Assembly: GCA_030248215.1 (NCBI GenBank) | Contig: JASANG010000225.1 | Location: 1-64,000 of the forward strand | Direction of reading: 5' to 3' | Source: Enoplolaimus lenunculus | Taxonomy: Eukaryota; Nematoda; Enoplea; Enoplida; Thoracostomopsidae | Length of the DNA stretch: 64,000 nt | Shown: positions 37,701 to 52,700 of the stretch, in pieces | How positions within the stretch are numbered: position 1 is the stretch's first letter | Layout: every line of letters starts with the position of its first letter | Program-made: the position numbers and the translations under genes | Notes under the pieces: generated by a model | Databases searched by the model: none | What the model was told of the DNA's origin: nothing | The model's input: the letters and a program-made list of their open reading frames with translations, nothing else

Positions 37701-40700
37701 AAATATACATACGAATAAACTTCGTAAGTAATAGGCTGAACGGATATCAGATGTTAGAGCACACGAACAACTTTTCGAAAGCGGAAAGTTTTCTCCAATT
37801 CAGTTGGAACAGTTACCAAGATTTGATCTTATAGATTTGAGTGCTGGAAAAATATGTCTCACAAGCAAAACGGATAATTTTTAGGCATTTATGAGGTACG
37901 TAGCGTATATTGTGTATTCAGAAGACGCTTTTTAACTACGGGTTGATGTTGACTTGAACTCAAAAATATCCTCGAATATAATGAAGTGCACAAGCGAAAA
38001 TTCTCAATGCTTACCTTGCAAAACAAACGCGGATCAAGTCTAATCAAATCTGCGGGCATAAAGCGTTTGTACATTTCGTACAATTCGGCGAACTGTGTTC
38101 GCGACGGGTAACCCTGTTGCATAAGCTGCAGAACGCTAGCCATGCCTGCATTAAAATTGAATGAGAAAATAAACGTTTGGTAATTTCTGTTCAGTCCTGA
38201 TTCCTATTGATTTTGACCATTGATAGCTACAAAAAGCATGTCGATTGTAACGCCATTTACATTAGCCACAAAACACATTGTTTCAAACACTAAAAACGGG
38301 TTGGTAATTAACACACACAGCTGCCAATTATCACAAAACAACAAATCGTGAATGTAAATTAAATACAAATACAACATACCTGAACACTGAAGTTGGCTCA
38401 GTATTGACGCGCCCTCAAAGCAGTGTGGCGACATTTGAGAATTCGGTTTGATACACCGTACAAAATTTGTACCCTAAAAACTTGTTTATTTAATTATTTT
38501 GCATTCGTTTTTTTGCCCAAAAATCCTTATAACAATAATGTAAATACTTAATTCACTGACGGAACTTGATCAATTGCAGATTTACACGTTTACAGTTCGG
38601 CATATGGCCTAATTAAAATGGTAGGCTCGTCATACCTAATTAATATAAAGCCAAACTGGCTTTCTTGTAATGACTGTGGCTGACATTTGGCGTTCATTTA
38701 AAGGGTGTTTGGCCGAGTGGGGCCTCACCTCCCCAGCAACGAACCCCAAGTAAAATAACAGTACAATGACGCGTTTATACATACGAAGAGACCTCGAGGA
38801 GTTAGACGGATAGTTTTGCAATTTTAGTTGAAAAAAACCATGGTAACAGTTAAGCCCTGGAAAATATTGACTAATCGAGATATCTTCGATAGTCATTTAA
38901 ATCTATACAATAGAATAAAAATCAACCAAACCAGGTGTTATGGCAATTTACCGTTCCGTCCAACTTTTCCATGAGCAAATTGAGTTGCGAGCGAAACTTG
39001 GATCCGACACTGATAAAGCCGAGTTTGCCTTTGCGGGAAGACTTTGATGATGTTGACGATAACCGTTTCAACGCAACATTCATTTTTTCACCTGAAATAT
39101 AACATCGTTAGCAAATGCCCAAAGACACTAAACAGCCTCGTGCGTTGAATATTAATTTCCGCAGTACTTCGATATAGTAAAATAATACTGCATTTCTACT
39201 TTCTAACTTTATTTCGAACTTCCGCTAACTATGCACTAGTTTTAGATGAAAAATTAGCCTTTTTTCTTACCACCAATAAATCCATCCGTAACATCTTCAT
39301 CGATCGGACCAAAAACCAACTTGAGCAATGGTGATTTGCTGTCCTGCATGATTATCTCAAGCGATTCGTGCAGCGCGTCGTTGTTTTTGTCGACAAATAA
39401 CATCTGAAACAAAAACTGCAAAGATTTAGAAACCGTCTGATACATTATTACAGAAATTAAACTCAAACTGCATGTGTACAGTTTCATCTAAATTACCACC
39501 AGTTCTATCTACTGAATAATGCAACACTCGTAGCAAGCTTGGCTAATCCGCTTACCGTATTATAGCATACAGCACCAGCAAAATGCCGAATCAAAAAACC
39601 TTCATCTTCACGCACATCACGATGTTCGCGCAGCTTTGATTTCCTCGGCACCTGAAAATTAAAAATATATAATTATAATAATGAAATTAAAAATACAACG
39701 GCCCGCTGTACAAAAATAACCTGGATATAAATAGAAATTGTTCTTTACACACGCAATTATTGGTTTCCACCATTTCTTATCGTTTTGAAATTACTGAGGT
39801 GTATACTTACAGCCAATCTGAAATGATTTTTGTGCGCTTGATGGACAGCGACAGTGAAATGTTGCGGATTCGGCCGCGGTAATTTACTTTCTTCGTCTAA
39901 AATCGCTAAGATTCCCAGAGTTTTGTCTTCGATTAGTTCTAAAATAACAAATGTCTCCAAGTAGCAGAATTATCAAAAACTCAATTTTTGGACATACTAT
40001 TAATGGTAGAAGAATCACTAAATAGAACCAAACAGAAAAAAATTTGCCACATAAAAAATTTGCCGAGCATGTCTCTAACTCGCAGCAAGCGCCACATACC
40101 TTGACACTATATGAGTCACTTGCCCTCCTTTAGTACACCTCCTTCTACAAGGATTGAAATAAACATACCAATGCAGTCTTGATTGTCAATGTAATCGATT
40201 CTTTTAACGCACAACCCTTCTTTTTCGTACAACTCTTGTTCCTGTTAACATTTTAACACAATACAAACATTCTAGATATCTTGCAACGTAGAAATACACA
40301 CATGTTGAAAGAAGCAGTAAAATCGCAGAATTTCAACAGTTTTTTATATTTTACAGCTGCATTGATTCTGCAACAGGACAGCGTTTTACGTAACCCAAAA
40401 CATTCAAATTATAAAATAGTATTACTTCGAGAATATATATTACCTGTTTCAATATTCGGTCGTTGAAAAACTGCTGCAGTTTCTCATTGCAGTAATTAAT
40501 GCAAAATTGCTCAAAACTATTCAGGGTGAAATATTCTGAAACAAAACAACATAATACAAATATTAATGTTTTTCAACAGCGTGAACAGGAAAATGAGTTA
40601 CATAATTTCTTAAAGAATTGACTTGCGACTGAACGCCAGCGGATATTAGGCGTAGGACTACTGAGTATGGTTAGATTTTTTAGCTAAAATGAACAAAATA

Positions 40701-43700
40701 TAGGTGCATATTATATTTTAAAAGTGACATGACATTTAACGGGCCTCACTCCACTCGGTCAAATATTCCCACTCGAAAAATACACCCTGGTTTAATTATA
40801 TTAATACAGGAAAGGCAAAAATGTAAGAATCACCTATATAATAAAGAAATTGCTTCGCTAAAAACATAAAAATATTGTAAAAAATTACAAATTGTAGCCT
40901 CGGATTTTTGCTGCTTTCTGAAAACTACACCATTTATTAAATCCTGCGGTTAGGCATTTGTAAGAGCTACATATCAAACGGTTTGTTCTCAGTTACAAAC
41001 AAACAACATACCAAAACCAGCAATATCTAGCACACCAATGTATCCTACGCTATCGGTGAACGGAATGCACTGGTTAATACGTAGCACAATATGATCAAAC
41101 AAACGAGAATAAATCGATTTCGCTAGAGCATCACGTGCATGACCAGCTTCCGATGGCTTCAAAGGAACTCTAAAACACAAATTTCATGCTCACTATCGTC
41201 GATTTACGGAGGGTACGTCAAATAAGGTAAACAAAATATTATAATTCTTACATTATATACATAGTAGTATGCGTCAGCTAATACCAATCGTAGTGGGACT
41301 ACATTTATTGAGCGAAGCTCGAACACACGTAAGCAATTAAGGTAATATGCAAATTGGTTATTATTAGCTAACTATTCGTTTACTGGTTTTGTAGGTTTGT
41401 AAACAATTTATTCAGATTTCAAATTTCTCGCACCCCAAAACGCTTCAGTCACCCTCTTAATTATTGAAATAATTCAAAAAGCCCTAATTTTGTCCTGTCA
41501 ATTAAGCTAATATGCAAATTAGCTATTAGCTAACAATTCAATTATCGGTTTTGGAGGTTTGAAAACAAGTTATTCAAATTCCTCGAATCTAAGAACCATT
41601 TTTTGCGGAAATTACATTGCTTCTAACCTTAATAATTAGTGAAATATTGTAAAAAGTCCTAATTTAGGCATAAAAACTAGGGATGTGCCGATACCAAAAT
41701 TTTTGCCGAACCGATGCCGATTACAACTTTAGTACACCATGCTTAATTAACATAGCATACTACATTACATCATTATATGAAGACTTAAAAACCCTAACCA
41801 TAATAAACGATTATAATTTTAGACGACGGTTCATTTCAATTAATTTTTTCACACACAGACGCAAGAAAGATATCATTTTTCCTGACCGGACACACTGATT
41901 TACGCCCAGAAATGAAATTGATAGCATTCAAACTGACTGTGATGTGCAAAAAGTATCGGCAAACAATCGGCAATTTTTATGCAGTGCCGATGCCGATACT
42001 CACGAAAACTGCCGATTATTAATGATGCCGATGCCTATTAATCGGCACATCCCTAATAAAAACTATGTTAATATACAAACTATCCATTAGCTAACTAGAC
42101 AATTATCGATTTTGGACAGTTTATTCAGATTTCTCGCACCCAAAAACCCTTTAATGTTGAAATTAGATTGCTTGTAGTTGTAGTAATTAGTGAAATAGTG
42201 CAAAAAGTCCTAATTTAGGCTTAACTAATTATGCAAGTTAGCCTGTAGTCACTGAAAGACTTAAAATTGTGAAACCCCAATGCGAGGTTAACACCCCAGA
42301 ATAATTGACTTTCAAACAAAAGTTTATTAAAATCGGTTCAGCCGATCCTGAGATTCTTTTCGGACGGACAGACGGACGGACGAACATCCACGTTTCGACC
42401 CCATAGTACAAAACATAAAACGCTTCGCGAAACTCCGAGCGTTTCTCTTCGAAAAATACTTACAGAAACAATCTTATACTAAACACCAGAACATGCTATT
42501 GCTTGCCATTTAACGCGGACAAATAGTTAACTGTAACTTTGTACTGTTCCTACAGAATACAAAGTTTATTCCAGCTGCTAGATTTCGAAATGTTAAAAAA
42601 CATAACTAGCCTAATTATGCTACCCATAGCACCGCCTTTCGATGGCTGCATAATCCTCGATGTCAAGCCAACCAGCAGTTCGTGACGATCAAGCCCCAGC
42701 AGCCCCGCCGCCATTACCAAACTCGATTCGCACTCAGGATCAACACCACAATAACCTAAAAAATAAGCCTCTTATTAAAGTTGTCGTCGTAATAAGGCAT
42801 ACAGGAAGTGTAACGTCTGCTAATCCAAAGTCTTGCAGTCCTGGTTCTGCAGTCTCTGCTCCACAAACACAACTGTTATGCGTGACAGCCGTTGTACTGG
42901 ATACGAGCGTGCCATTACATCATACCATCCAACAAAATAAATCAGGTTCAATAATTGTTTTCAGCTCACATTCCGAACAAAAAACTACACACCAAAGCTG
43001 CAAACTTTAACCGATGCCTGTGCGTTACTTACCCAAGATATTATTTTCGCGAAAAACAGTGCGAATACACACTTATTTTGATTTTTGCAATTATTTTTGC
43101 GCTCCTTAAATTTATAAAAACAAATCACGTGCCCACCCCTGCTATCTTCCGGGTCATCAACAAATTCAATGTTTCCCAAATGCAGCACACCAGCGACTGT
43201 TGCAAAAACATAAAAGCGTTCGTTATCATCGAGACCAATTTCAGCTAACGCAGACGAAAGTCGACTAAAATCTTTAACGTCATCAATATCAGGATCGTGT
43301 AAAGCTCCAGAACGTTGCTGCTAAAGCAAAAACCGTCACACGTTCCAATCACCATTTAAATAATTCTTCTCTAGCGACTTAGCGTTCGCGTTGAAATACA
43401 GCTTTTAAGGTACGGCGATGGACGCTTATAAGTAATGAGCAGGGTGCAACCGGAATTACAATTTACCGGAACCGGAACTTGAAAATTTTACCGGAACCGG
43501 AAAGTGAAAAATGCATTTCATCAAAAATTTCATTTTAATCGTTTTTTTGCTCTATTATTTGTGAAACAACCTTAGTCGAACATATGTATTTATTTTATTT
43601 GTTGTATTTTAGACTTTCGTCGTCGACTGAAGTGAAATCCACCATCAATGGCTTATATTCGGAGTACAAGTGGCTTTCAAAAGAGATTCCTAAAAATTAA

Positions 43701-46700
43701 CGAAGTTAAGAAAACGGCCAAATTATAACACCGGAATTCCGGTCGCACCCTGGTAATGAGTACAGGGCACTACGTACTACATAATACTCTCAGCATTATC
43801 TACGTCGTTTAAGCTGAGTCAGAATATAATATAATATGTAGCACCAGTTGTTGACGTCTTAAGCGCAAGCAAAATCATTATAATTCTGGGAATACTCACA
43901 CTTTGACTTATCTGCGATTGCTCCAACTGTCTTGATGACTCTTTAGAACAAAAATATTGACAGCATCCGTTGCGAAGATACTGAAATACCGAAAAAAACA
44001 GTCCTAGTAAACACAATAAGTTATGAAATTTCTTGTAGTGCCGAGCTACACATAGCTACCAGCATCTTTGTAGTGTTTACTTGAACGTTAAGAAGATAGC
44101 AAAATATTATACGTAGTTAGTTATTCAGCTGTCAAATAGATGTTATTTTCTATTATTGCCACTTTACATACAAAATAACAAATCATTTGATCAACCATAA
44201 TCAATGAAACCTGCCAAACATCGCACAGAATCCGAAACCGAATCTTGCATGTTGCCAAAAATATTGATTTATATAACAAGTTTATTTAAAATATTTATGA
44301 ATCCGAATCTGAACAATAAATTTTTGCCGAATCCGAATTTTAATCTTTGTTGCCACCCTGAAACATAGGAATTAGATTTCGGTCGTTTGGTAACGTTAAC
44401 CCTGGATGACAGAAATTGAATTCAAATTCATATCCGTGCAAACACCTTACTTTTCTAACTTACATGGAACAAATCAGGATTGGCTATGCGAAGCTGCTGA
44501 CGCAGCTCTTGTGGAGCGCCACCGCAAAGTTGATAGAAAATGTGATAGTTACGTTCCCCGGAATGTTGACTAATGATTCGTGATTTTTCAAGTAAATAAT
44601 GGCTAACGAATCCACCAGATACCGCGTACTGAAAACAAAAAACGAAAATCAAATACATCAGACACAAACAAAAATCTGAGCTTATATGCCAGGAAGCAAG
44701 TTTAACTTAAAATACGAGACGAAATGTTTCCAACAAATACACACGAAGATGAATAACTCGAATCACTTCGCATACAACGGTCAACTTATACTCGTGCTGC
44801 CACAACGAAGTTTATCGATACAATTCACATTGAAAGCAACCATATATTCGCGAAAATTAGAATTATGACTCTGCATACGATTCCGGAATAAATTTGTTAT
44901 TCCGACTGCAGTACTGATACAATTTAGTTTCGCTTTACACCCAGCTGCATCGGTAGGGAAGGCCAATAGCTACTGCTCGGGCAAACATACCAAGCAAACG
45001 CACCGAAGAAATACATATGATTCAGACCCCCAAAATAAACCCTATTGTTTATATTATATATTACGCATATACAATATTACCTTGCAAACTCGGGTTGTAT
45101 AAAATTATAAAATACATACGTCTACATAATGTAACACAAACGTAACAACCTCGATTCTAAAATTTGTAGTCAACATCAATAACAAACAACTCGAGCCCCC
45201 CTTAGCTGCCATCCTCCTCGCAAATCTACAAAAGTACTTCCTATTCACATTCAAGACATGAGTATGTGGAGAGAGTACAAGTGGAACACACTCAGACATA
45301 CAACGACTTTGTTGATTTCTGTATCGCGCGTATCGTATAAACAATCGATCAATGCAAACAATATTTGATATATGCATAATCAATCCAGTTGTAACTAATG
45401 GTACACAGTGCTCTTGTACATATTGCGTTCACATTTAAGTTTGAAACTTACGCTTACGTAAAAGACTTTGGCGTCATAGTTAAGCCTTTTAAGAAAACAT
45501 AAAATAAACCGGCAGGTGGGTGGAAAAGTATCAGAGCCAGGGCATGACCGGATAGATAGATATATAGATAGATAAAGCAAAGATGGCATATAGAGTGTGC
45601 AGACTATGGAATCTACATTACACCGCTATGTCTTGTTCGAAGTTTATGCTGCAAGGCAGATCAAAAGTTCTTGTTTAGGTTCTACTAAAAAGTTAACTGC
45701 GAAGCCCTATCCTGTTGAAGAACTGTCGTCAAAGACTTTCCCTGTAAAACCACATGTTTTTCTTGCAGTTCACGAGGAAGTGACTTATGCACAGAAACTT
45801 TGTATCAGTTGCTGCCTGTATTCAAATTCAGCCTTAGGGTTGCGCTATACTTCACGTCCGGCACCGTCTGCCGCCGTGCCTCACTCGTACGGCGCCGTCC
45901 GGCAACCGTACGGCGCCGTCCGGCAACCGTACGGCGCCGTCCGTCACCCGTGTGGCGCCGTTCGTCAGCCGTACGGCACTGTCCGTCATCTGTACGGCAC
46001 TGCCCATCACCATCCGTCGCCCGTACGGCGCCGTCCGTCACTATACGTTATCGTACGAGAACGGTGAAGTACGGCGTCGTACGGTGGACGGACGGCGTCG
46101 TGCGGGTGACGGACAGTGCCGTATGGGTGACGGACTGTGCCGTATGGGTGACGGACGGCGCAGCACGCGAACAGAAGTATAGCGCAACCCTTACTGTTAA
46201 CAATACAAGTGTCTAGTGATGAGTGCAGCTTGGCTGTCGCTAAAAATAGCAATTCTTTTTCTCAACTCCACGGCCAAAAAGTAGGAGACACACTTCTCAA
46301 AGCAGATAACATCTGCCTGGAAAACCGAGCAACAAGATCAGAGCAAAATATGCAAATCAACGAAGCCGCGAATATGTATACCAGCCCCAGTGCCTTTATG
46401 AAAATTAAACTATGAAACAATCTTAGATCCAAACCGTATATACCGTGTTTATACAATGTGGGAAGTGTTTTATCAGCGTAAAAGTATATGTTCATTGAAT
46501 TAATAATAATAGCTAGGTCGGATATTTTATTTGTACTTCAATGTGGAAAACTTGAGCAAATCGCAATCTAAGCATGTGAGACATGCTTGTCCGTTATGTG
46601 CACATGCAATAAAACGCAGTGCGCTGCCACTGTATGTAGGCCAGCCGGCAACATACGGTCGACATATAGTCGATGATAGAAGCAATTGGAAAAGTGGATT

Positions 46701-49700
46701 ACGTAGCGAAGTGGCAGAGAGCTTGCTTAGGAATCCAAATGCCGCTATTTCGATCTCCGCTCTGAAGGCCTTAAGTTTTGAGCTTAGCGGTTTTAACGGC
46801 TGGCTATCAGGGTGCGGCCGGCTATCCGGTTTCTGTTTAATATTTAGCAAAAAACTTATATCCGTATCCGGTATAAACCTACCGATAGGTAGTTATATAC
46901 GGGTGTGGTGCCAAATATCATAAAACTGCTTTTTACAATTGAACATGTACAACTTCTTGCTGCGATTGCACTTCGGGGCAAATCAATAATCTCAGGTTTA
47001 CTACACTGGGATAAAAAAATCCAAGCAGACAATAAATTTTAAATAAGTTACAAATATACTTTTGCGCGACTCAAATAGTCCCAGTCGCGCACAATTTTGA
47101 TGCTATATTCGTTAAATACCCAGTTCCGGTACAAAATTCACTATCCAGTTTCTGTATCCGATAAATTAACATCCTGTGGCGCCGTACTGGCTACCAGGGT
47201 TCGACAGGATATCAGGTTCCGGTTTAGTATCAGGCAAAAAGTCGACATCCGTATCCGGTTCCGATATTTGGTATAAACCTCCCGAATACCGGATATTTGC
47301 GGTTGTGGTTACAATGTCATAAAACGTGAGTCAAGTAACAAAAAGCGAAGAAATTAAAAGGATTGAAATAAAAAATTTAAGGGACGGAAAACCTGATTGG
47401 ATCAGATTGAAAAATTAGTAGCGCATAATAATGTTGAAAAGAATTTAAAAAGTAATGCCAACCAGGGTGCAACCGGATACCGGAACCGGATACGACTACT
47501 AAATTTTTTACCGGAAACGGAACCGGATATTGTATGTTAAAACAACTTGTCTTTCGATGTGTTTTAGCCGTTCAATGTTTGCGTCGGTTTACAGTTTACA
47601 ACTGCAGCTAATAAACTGAAATTATTTAATGCGAAAATGCTATTTATTTACAAGATTAATCAACGAGCCTAAACTTAAAAAGTACCTGAAAATGTATCAA
47701 AACTTGAACTTCTTAACTTGCCCAGAAATGCAATCACAGCAAGATGTAAAAGACGCTCACATGTAAAAAGCAGCTTTATGATATTCGGCACCATAACTGC
47801 AAATATCCATTATTCGGTAGGTTTATACCGGATACCAGAACCGAATAAGGATATCAATTTTTGCGGGATATTAAACCGGAACCGTATATCCGGTCGCACT
47901 ATGATGCCAACTTGAAATCATTTTTAGAACCCGTATTATGAAAATGTTAAAATATTAACCAGTCATAGTGGTATTACACGTATTGAACGAAATTCTGACC
48001 CACTTACTGACAATAAGTGACAATAAGCTCAAATGCTATAATGTGAATAGTTGCGCATGCTAATTTGCGAGGAGAATACTACTGATAATACAGGACGTCT
48101 TGAGAGACATATTCAAGTGTTTCTTGCCAAAAACTCTACGGAACATTGTGTTACACACCGACAAAACCAATGCTTATAAAAAATATAATGTACTCAAGTG
48201 CTATAATTGGTACACAAAATAATACAAAGGCACTGAAGCGGCCAGGAGGCCTCCAAATCTCTAAATGATCCCGGTTGACAATAAAAAAGGTGAATTATTT
48301 ATTTTAGTTTATGTATAACATTTTAGATTTATCCTAGTGACCGAAACAAAAACACGAAGATTTATGATTATGCCTAAGTTATATAATTTTGTGGGTCTTT
48401 TCGGTTATCCGCCCCCTGTTGGCGTTTGCCCTAAAATGGTTGCATTTTGAAATTTTTGCATTTTGGAGCTTCTCGTGACTTTACCTGATTATTCCACGCC
48501 CAAAATTGAATTTTTGAAAAATTCGATTTTAAAGGTGTCAAGGTCCGGGGGACCCAAAAAATTGTTTGTCAAAATGTTAGATACTTTATTTACTATTTGA
48601 CGCAGCTCATGAAAATAAATCGATTGGTGTTAAATTTTTCTCTTTCAGACGTTTGGCTAACCAGTTGTGGTCAAATAACTCATTTGGCGCCGTCCCAAGT
48701 CGTTGGTACCGCGCCAAATCAGTTATTTGACAATAACTCGCTACCCAGGTAGACGACTGCGAAAAATTTAACACAATTAGACTCAGCTCCGCAAGTTGCG
48801 TCGAACGGCAAATAACTCGTCCAACTTTTTCACAAAAATATTTTTTGGGTCCCAAGGGGGAACCTTGGGACCTTAAAATCGATCATAAGCTCATGCAAAA
48901 AATTCTCAAAATCCGACCACTTCTGGGCAAACGTCGGCTGGGGGGCAAATAGCCGAAAAGACTGATTTGTGTGCAATCCAGTAATTTATACATAATAATT
49001 ACTTTCATTAACACATTATGAACAAAATGAAACATTGTCTGTGTACATAACAAATCACATCTTCTGCATAAAGTTGTCAGACATCGTTCTTCAAAATTCG
49101 ATGCACTTTTACTATGTTAAGATAATTACAAAAATTCCATCATACGCTTTCCAAACGGAGTACAACGAAAACAAATTTTAATGTTAATTGGAAAACCACA
49201 TAAAACGCGTTACCTTTTTGTTAAAATGGATTTCAACGAATTTTCCAAATCGACTACTGTTGTTGTTACGCAGAGTTTTGGCGTTTCCAAATGCTTCAAG
49301 AACTGGATTTGCTGTAGCAATTGAAAAATAATAGTAAAACTAGCAGTCACATACAGAACCGAAATTGAGAATTCGGTTTTACCGACCGGATATTAACTTA
49401 CCGGAAACCGGATATTAAATTATTTACAACAACAGGAACGTTATATTGTATACGTATTTTATAATAATTTTTTTCGCTGTATTTTTAGCGTGTTCAAGGC
49501 TTTTATCTGTTAAAAAGTTCATAATTGCTGCTGAAAAACTGAAATTATTTAATTAACCCTCGCTCGCTTACATAAAGTTAAAAGTAGCTGAAAACGTATC
49601 AAAACTTAACCTTCTTGACTTGCCCAGAAATGTAATCGCAACAAGACGTTAAAAACGCTCACTTGCAACAAACAATTTTATGATATTGCGCACTACAACC

Positions 49701-52700
49701 GTAAACATCTGGGCATACGGTGCGTTTATACCGAATACGAATATCAGTTTTTGCCGGATGTTAAACCGGCACCCTGTTCAACCCTGTGTTATCCGAAATA
49801 CGGCAGTACACAACACCAGCAGAGATGGACCGGATATACGCTACGGTTTAATATCCGGCAAAAATCGACATCCGTATAACATAAACTAATTGCTTTATAG
49901 AGGTGGAAATACTGGATATGTTGGCTGCGGCTGCATTCCACAGCAAGACAAGAAGCTTAAGTTTTTGACACTAAAGTAAAATCAAAAATCCTAGCTAAAA
50001 TTAATTCCAAATTAGCACACAAATATTTTTGCGCAACACAAATACTACCGACAATGCACAAATTTAGACGCAATATCCGATTCCTTTTCCAGTAAAATTA
50101 ATATCCGGTCAATCCCTGAATACCAGCAACGTGAAAACAAGGTAGGTATTTATATCTGTATATAGATAACGAATATCTACGTCTGCTTTCAAATGGTATC
50201 AATCAAACAATATATCGTTATTTATTCTTCTTGGGAAAACCTGGTGGACCAAAATTTCTTGCAAAATTACACATTTTGGGCAAGAGCCATCTTGAAAAAG
50301 TTAACTTCTTTTGAATCCGCATCGACACCGATTCCTAAACACATTTTAATTCTTAATACTGTTCAATCTCCTTTTTGTCACGGAATTCAACGTACGACCA
50401 AATTGGCAAGCATTAAAATAAACCTCAGATTATCCGAACTTACTATCCAAAATGCGCTGTTCGATTGGACCAGCCGTTGACCCCCAAGATTCACACAAAT
50501 AACGCAAAACACATTTTTGGCCTTCAGTTTTGCCGGCTCCTGATTCACCAGAAACTATTATTGACTGACTTTCTTTTAATCGTTTCATATCGCGATAGGC
50601 TTTGTCCGCTAAAAAGTACACGCAACAACATATAATACACCAAAGCGTAATTGTACCGGATGACGGATGACGCCGGACGGCATTAAAACGGTCAAATATT
50701 ACAGCGGCAATCTAACTCTCCCTACAGTTATTATTATATGTCACCGGATATCTAGTTCTAGTTTAGCAATGAGGAATAATCGACATCCGGTTTCCAAAAT
50801 AGCATAGAAAAATAAGCAACGTATCAGCCCATGCATCATGTTAGCAGTCAGAAGAGGCAGAACTAAAGTTCGTTATATTTCTAAACAAGAAGAATTTAGA
50901 ATTAAAACACTTTCTCAAGATTTTTTTAAACAGCAAACCAACGTTGTAGCACGTAGCTCACCGATAGCGTAAATATGTGGGGGTAGAACCCCAAGGGACT
51001 TCCCCTGATACTTCTTGATTGTCTGGCTCGAATACAAATCCGGTATTTTAAAGTACGGATTGATTGAAATGAGAATATTTGCCACATATGTCTGAAAACA
51101 AATTGCAGGTGAACAATGTTAACGAAGAAGACCCGCACGACACCGTACATTAGAGATTAGACTGCGAAAAAGGAGTTAAACCAAATTAGGCATCACTGAG
51201 GCCACTTACCGAGTCTAGAAAACTCTCCCCTTTTCCTGTATTTAAATCTGTTTACTCAAAAATTTTAACGTATTCGACCACAGCTACGTATAACTTAAAT
51301 AATTTTAAGCGTATTATGACATTTAAGGACTACACGGACAGTTGACTCCCGATTATGATAGCACTTCCTACATGCCAGCGTATAACCAACTTTAATATTG
51401 CTTATACGGCGATTTAACCTAGCGTGTCCTGCAATTATTTATATGGACATTCTCATTTTCGCTTTATTCAATTTTCATAGAAAATTTGTTTGTACAAAAT
51501 TGGCCAAACAGAGTTGAACTCCTATTTCTCTCTAATCGTACACAGATAACAATTGCACTACGCATCGGCCAAAATTGATCCATTTTACTACATGATTTCA
51601 GCACGCAATCTCGTATTTACTGAGATATAGAGGTCACTTAAATCTTTTTGAATAGCAGTTTAGCTCGTCAACATTAAACAGCTAAGCACCTTAAATTAAC
51701 GCATCTAGTATTTCTTTTTGAAAAAGCATGTGATGGCATATTTTATACTGTATCATAAATTTTCTTTTTGTTATTTATGTTTCACTTTTGGAAAACCCTG
51801 TTTTTCACATACACATTCCGAATTCGGCATTTGAAAATTACGTTGCACCTTGTATTGATGTAAGGTCCATTGCCGCCACATTCGTTTAACCAAATCGTAA
51901 CTAAGTCTTCTGCTATTTTCATGGTTCCAACAGGAACAAAATTTTTCCCAAACAGGAACAGGAATTGAATTTCTTTGCAGGAACCGGAACCGGAACTTGA
52001 AATAATTTTCATCACCGAATTACTGTTGGACTTTTTAGAAACAAGTTTAGCCAAATATATATCACACTATAAAAAATTATATTTACAGATGTCGCATCAA
52101 AGCCTTCTCCAAAATTTAAAAGAAGTCTGAATATAGGCGTGTAGTAACATATACCAGCACTTACATAAATGTGATCAGCATTATAACGTAAACGTACGTT
52201 GTTTAACAAGGTAGCTTCATTTAAATACATAAGCGCACCTTAAACAAAAAATAGTGTATTTGTGTATTATATGGCGGAAAAGTCAAAATAAAAACTTTGC
52301 ACGGGTTATATTAATACTTTTATTGTATTCGTGATTACCATGCGAAGGAAACTTGCGCTGCTGCGAAAAATTTTCTTTAGCGTAACAAACCCATGGTTCC
52401 GCTCTAAATTGTTTACCGATTCTTATAACGAAATAGTAAACAAATCACACCAAAATGTTTTATAAAGGAACTCACAATTATCCTCAACATGCCGATTTTC
52501 ATCTTGTTCCGCTGGAAATACAGAATCGTAAGGAGCTTCGATAATTTGCTAAAATAGAATGAATTTTAAACAGACAAATTTCACTAAACAATCAAATTTA
52601 TTGATTATCCTATCTAGCAGTTTAAACAAAGAAATACAACAAATGGAATTCTACTCAAAAGTTTATTAAGCACTCGCTTGTTTGCCACCGGTATCAATGG

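Noticed and set aside
45597-46252. Several overlapping ORFs on both strands rich in Arg, Pro, Val and Gly
   Set aside because: They follow the GC-rich minisatellite arms of a MITE and have no independent coding signal.
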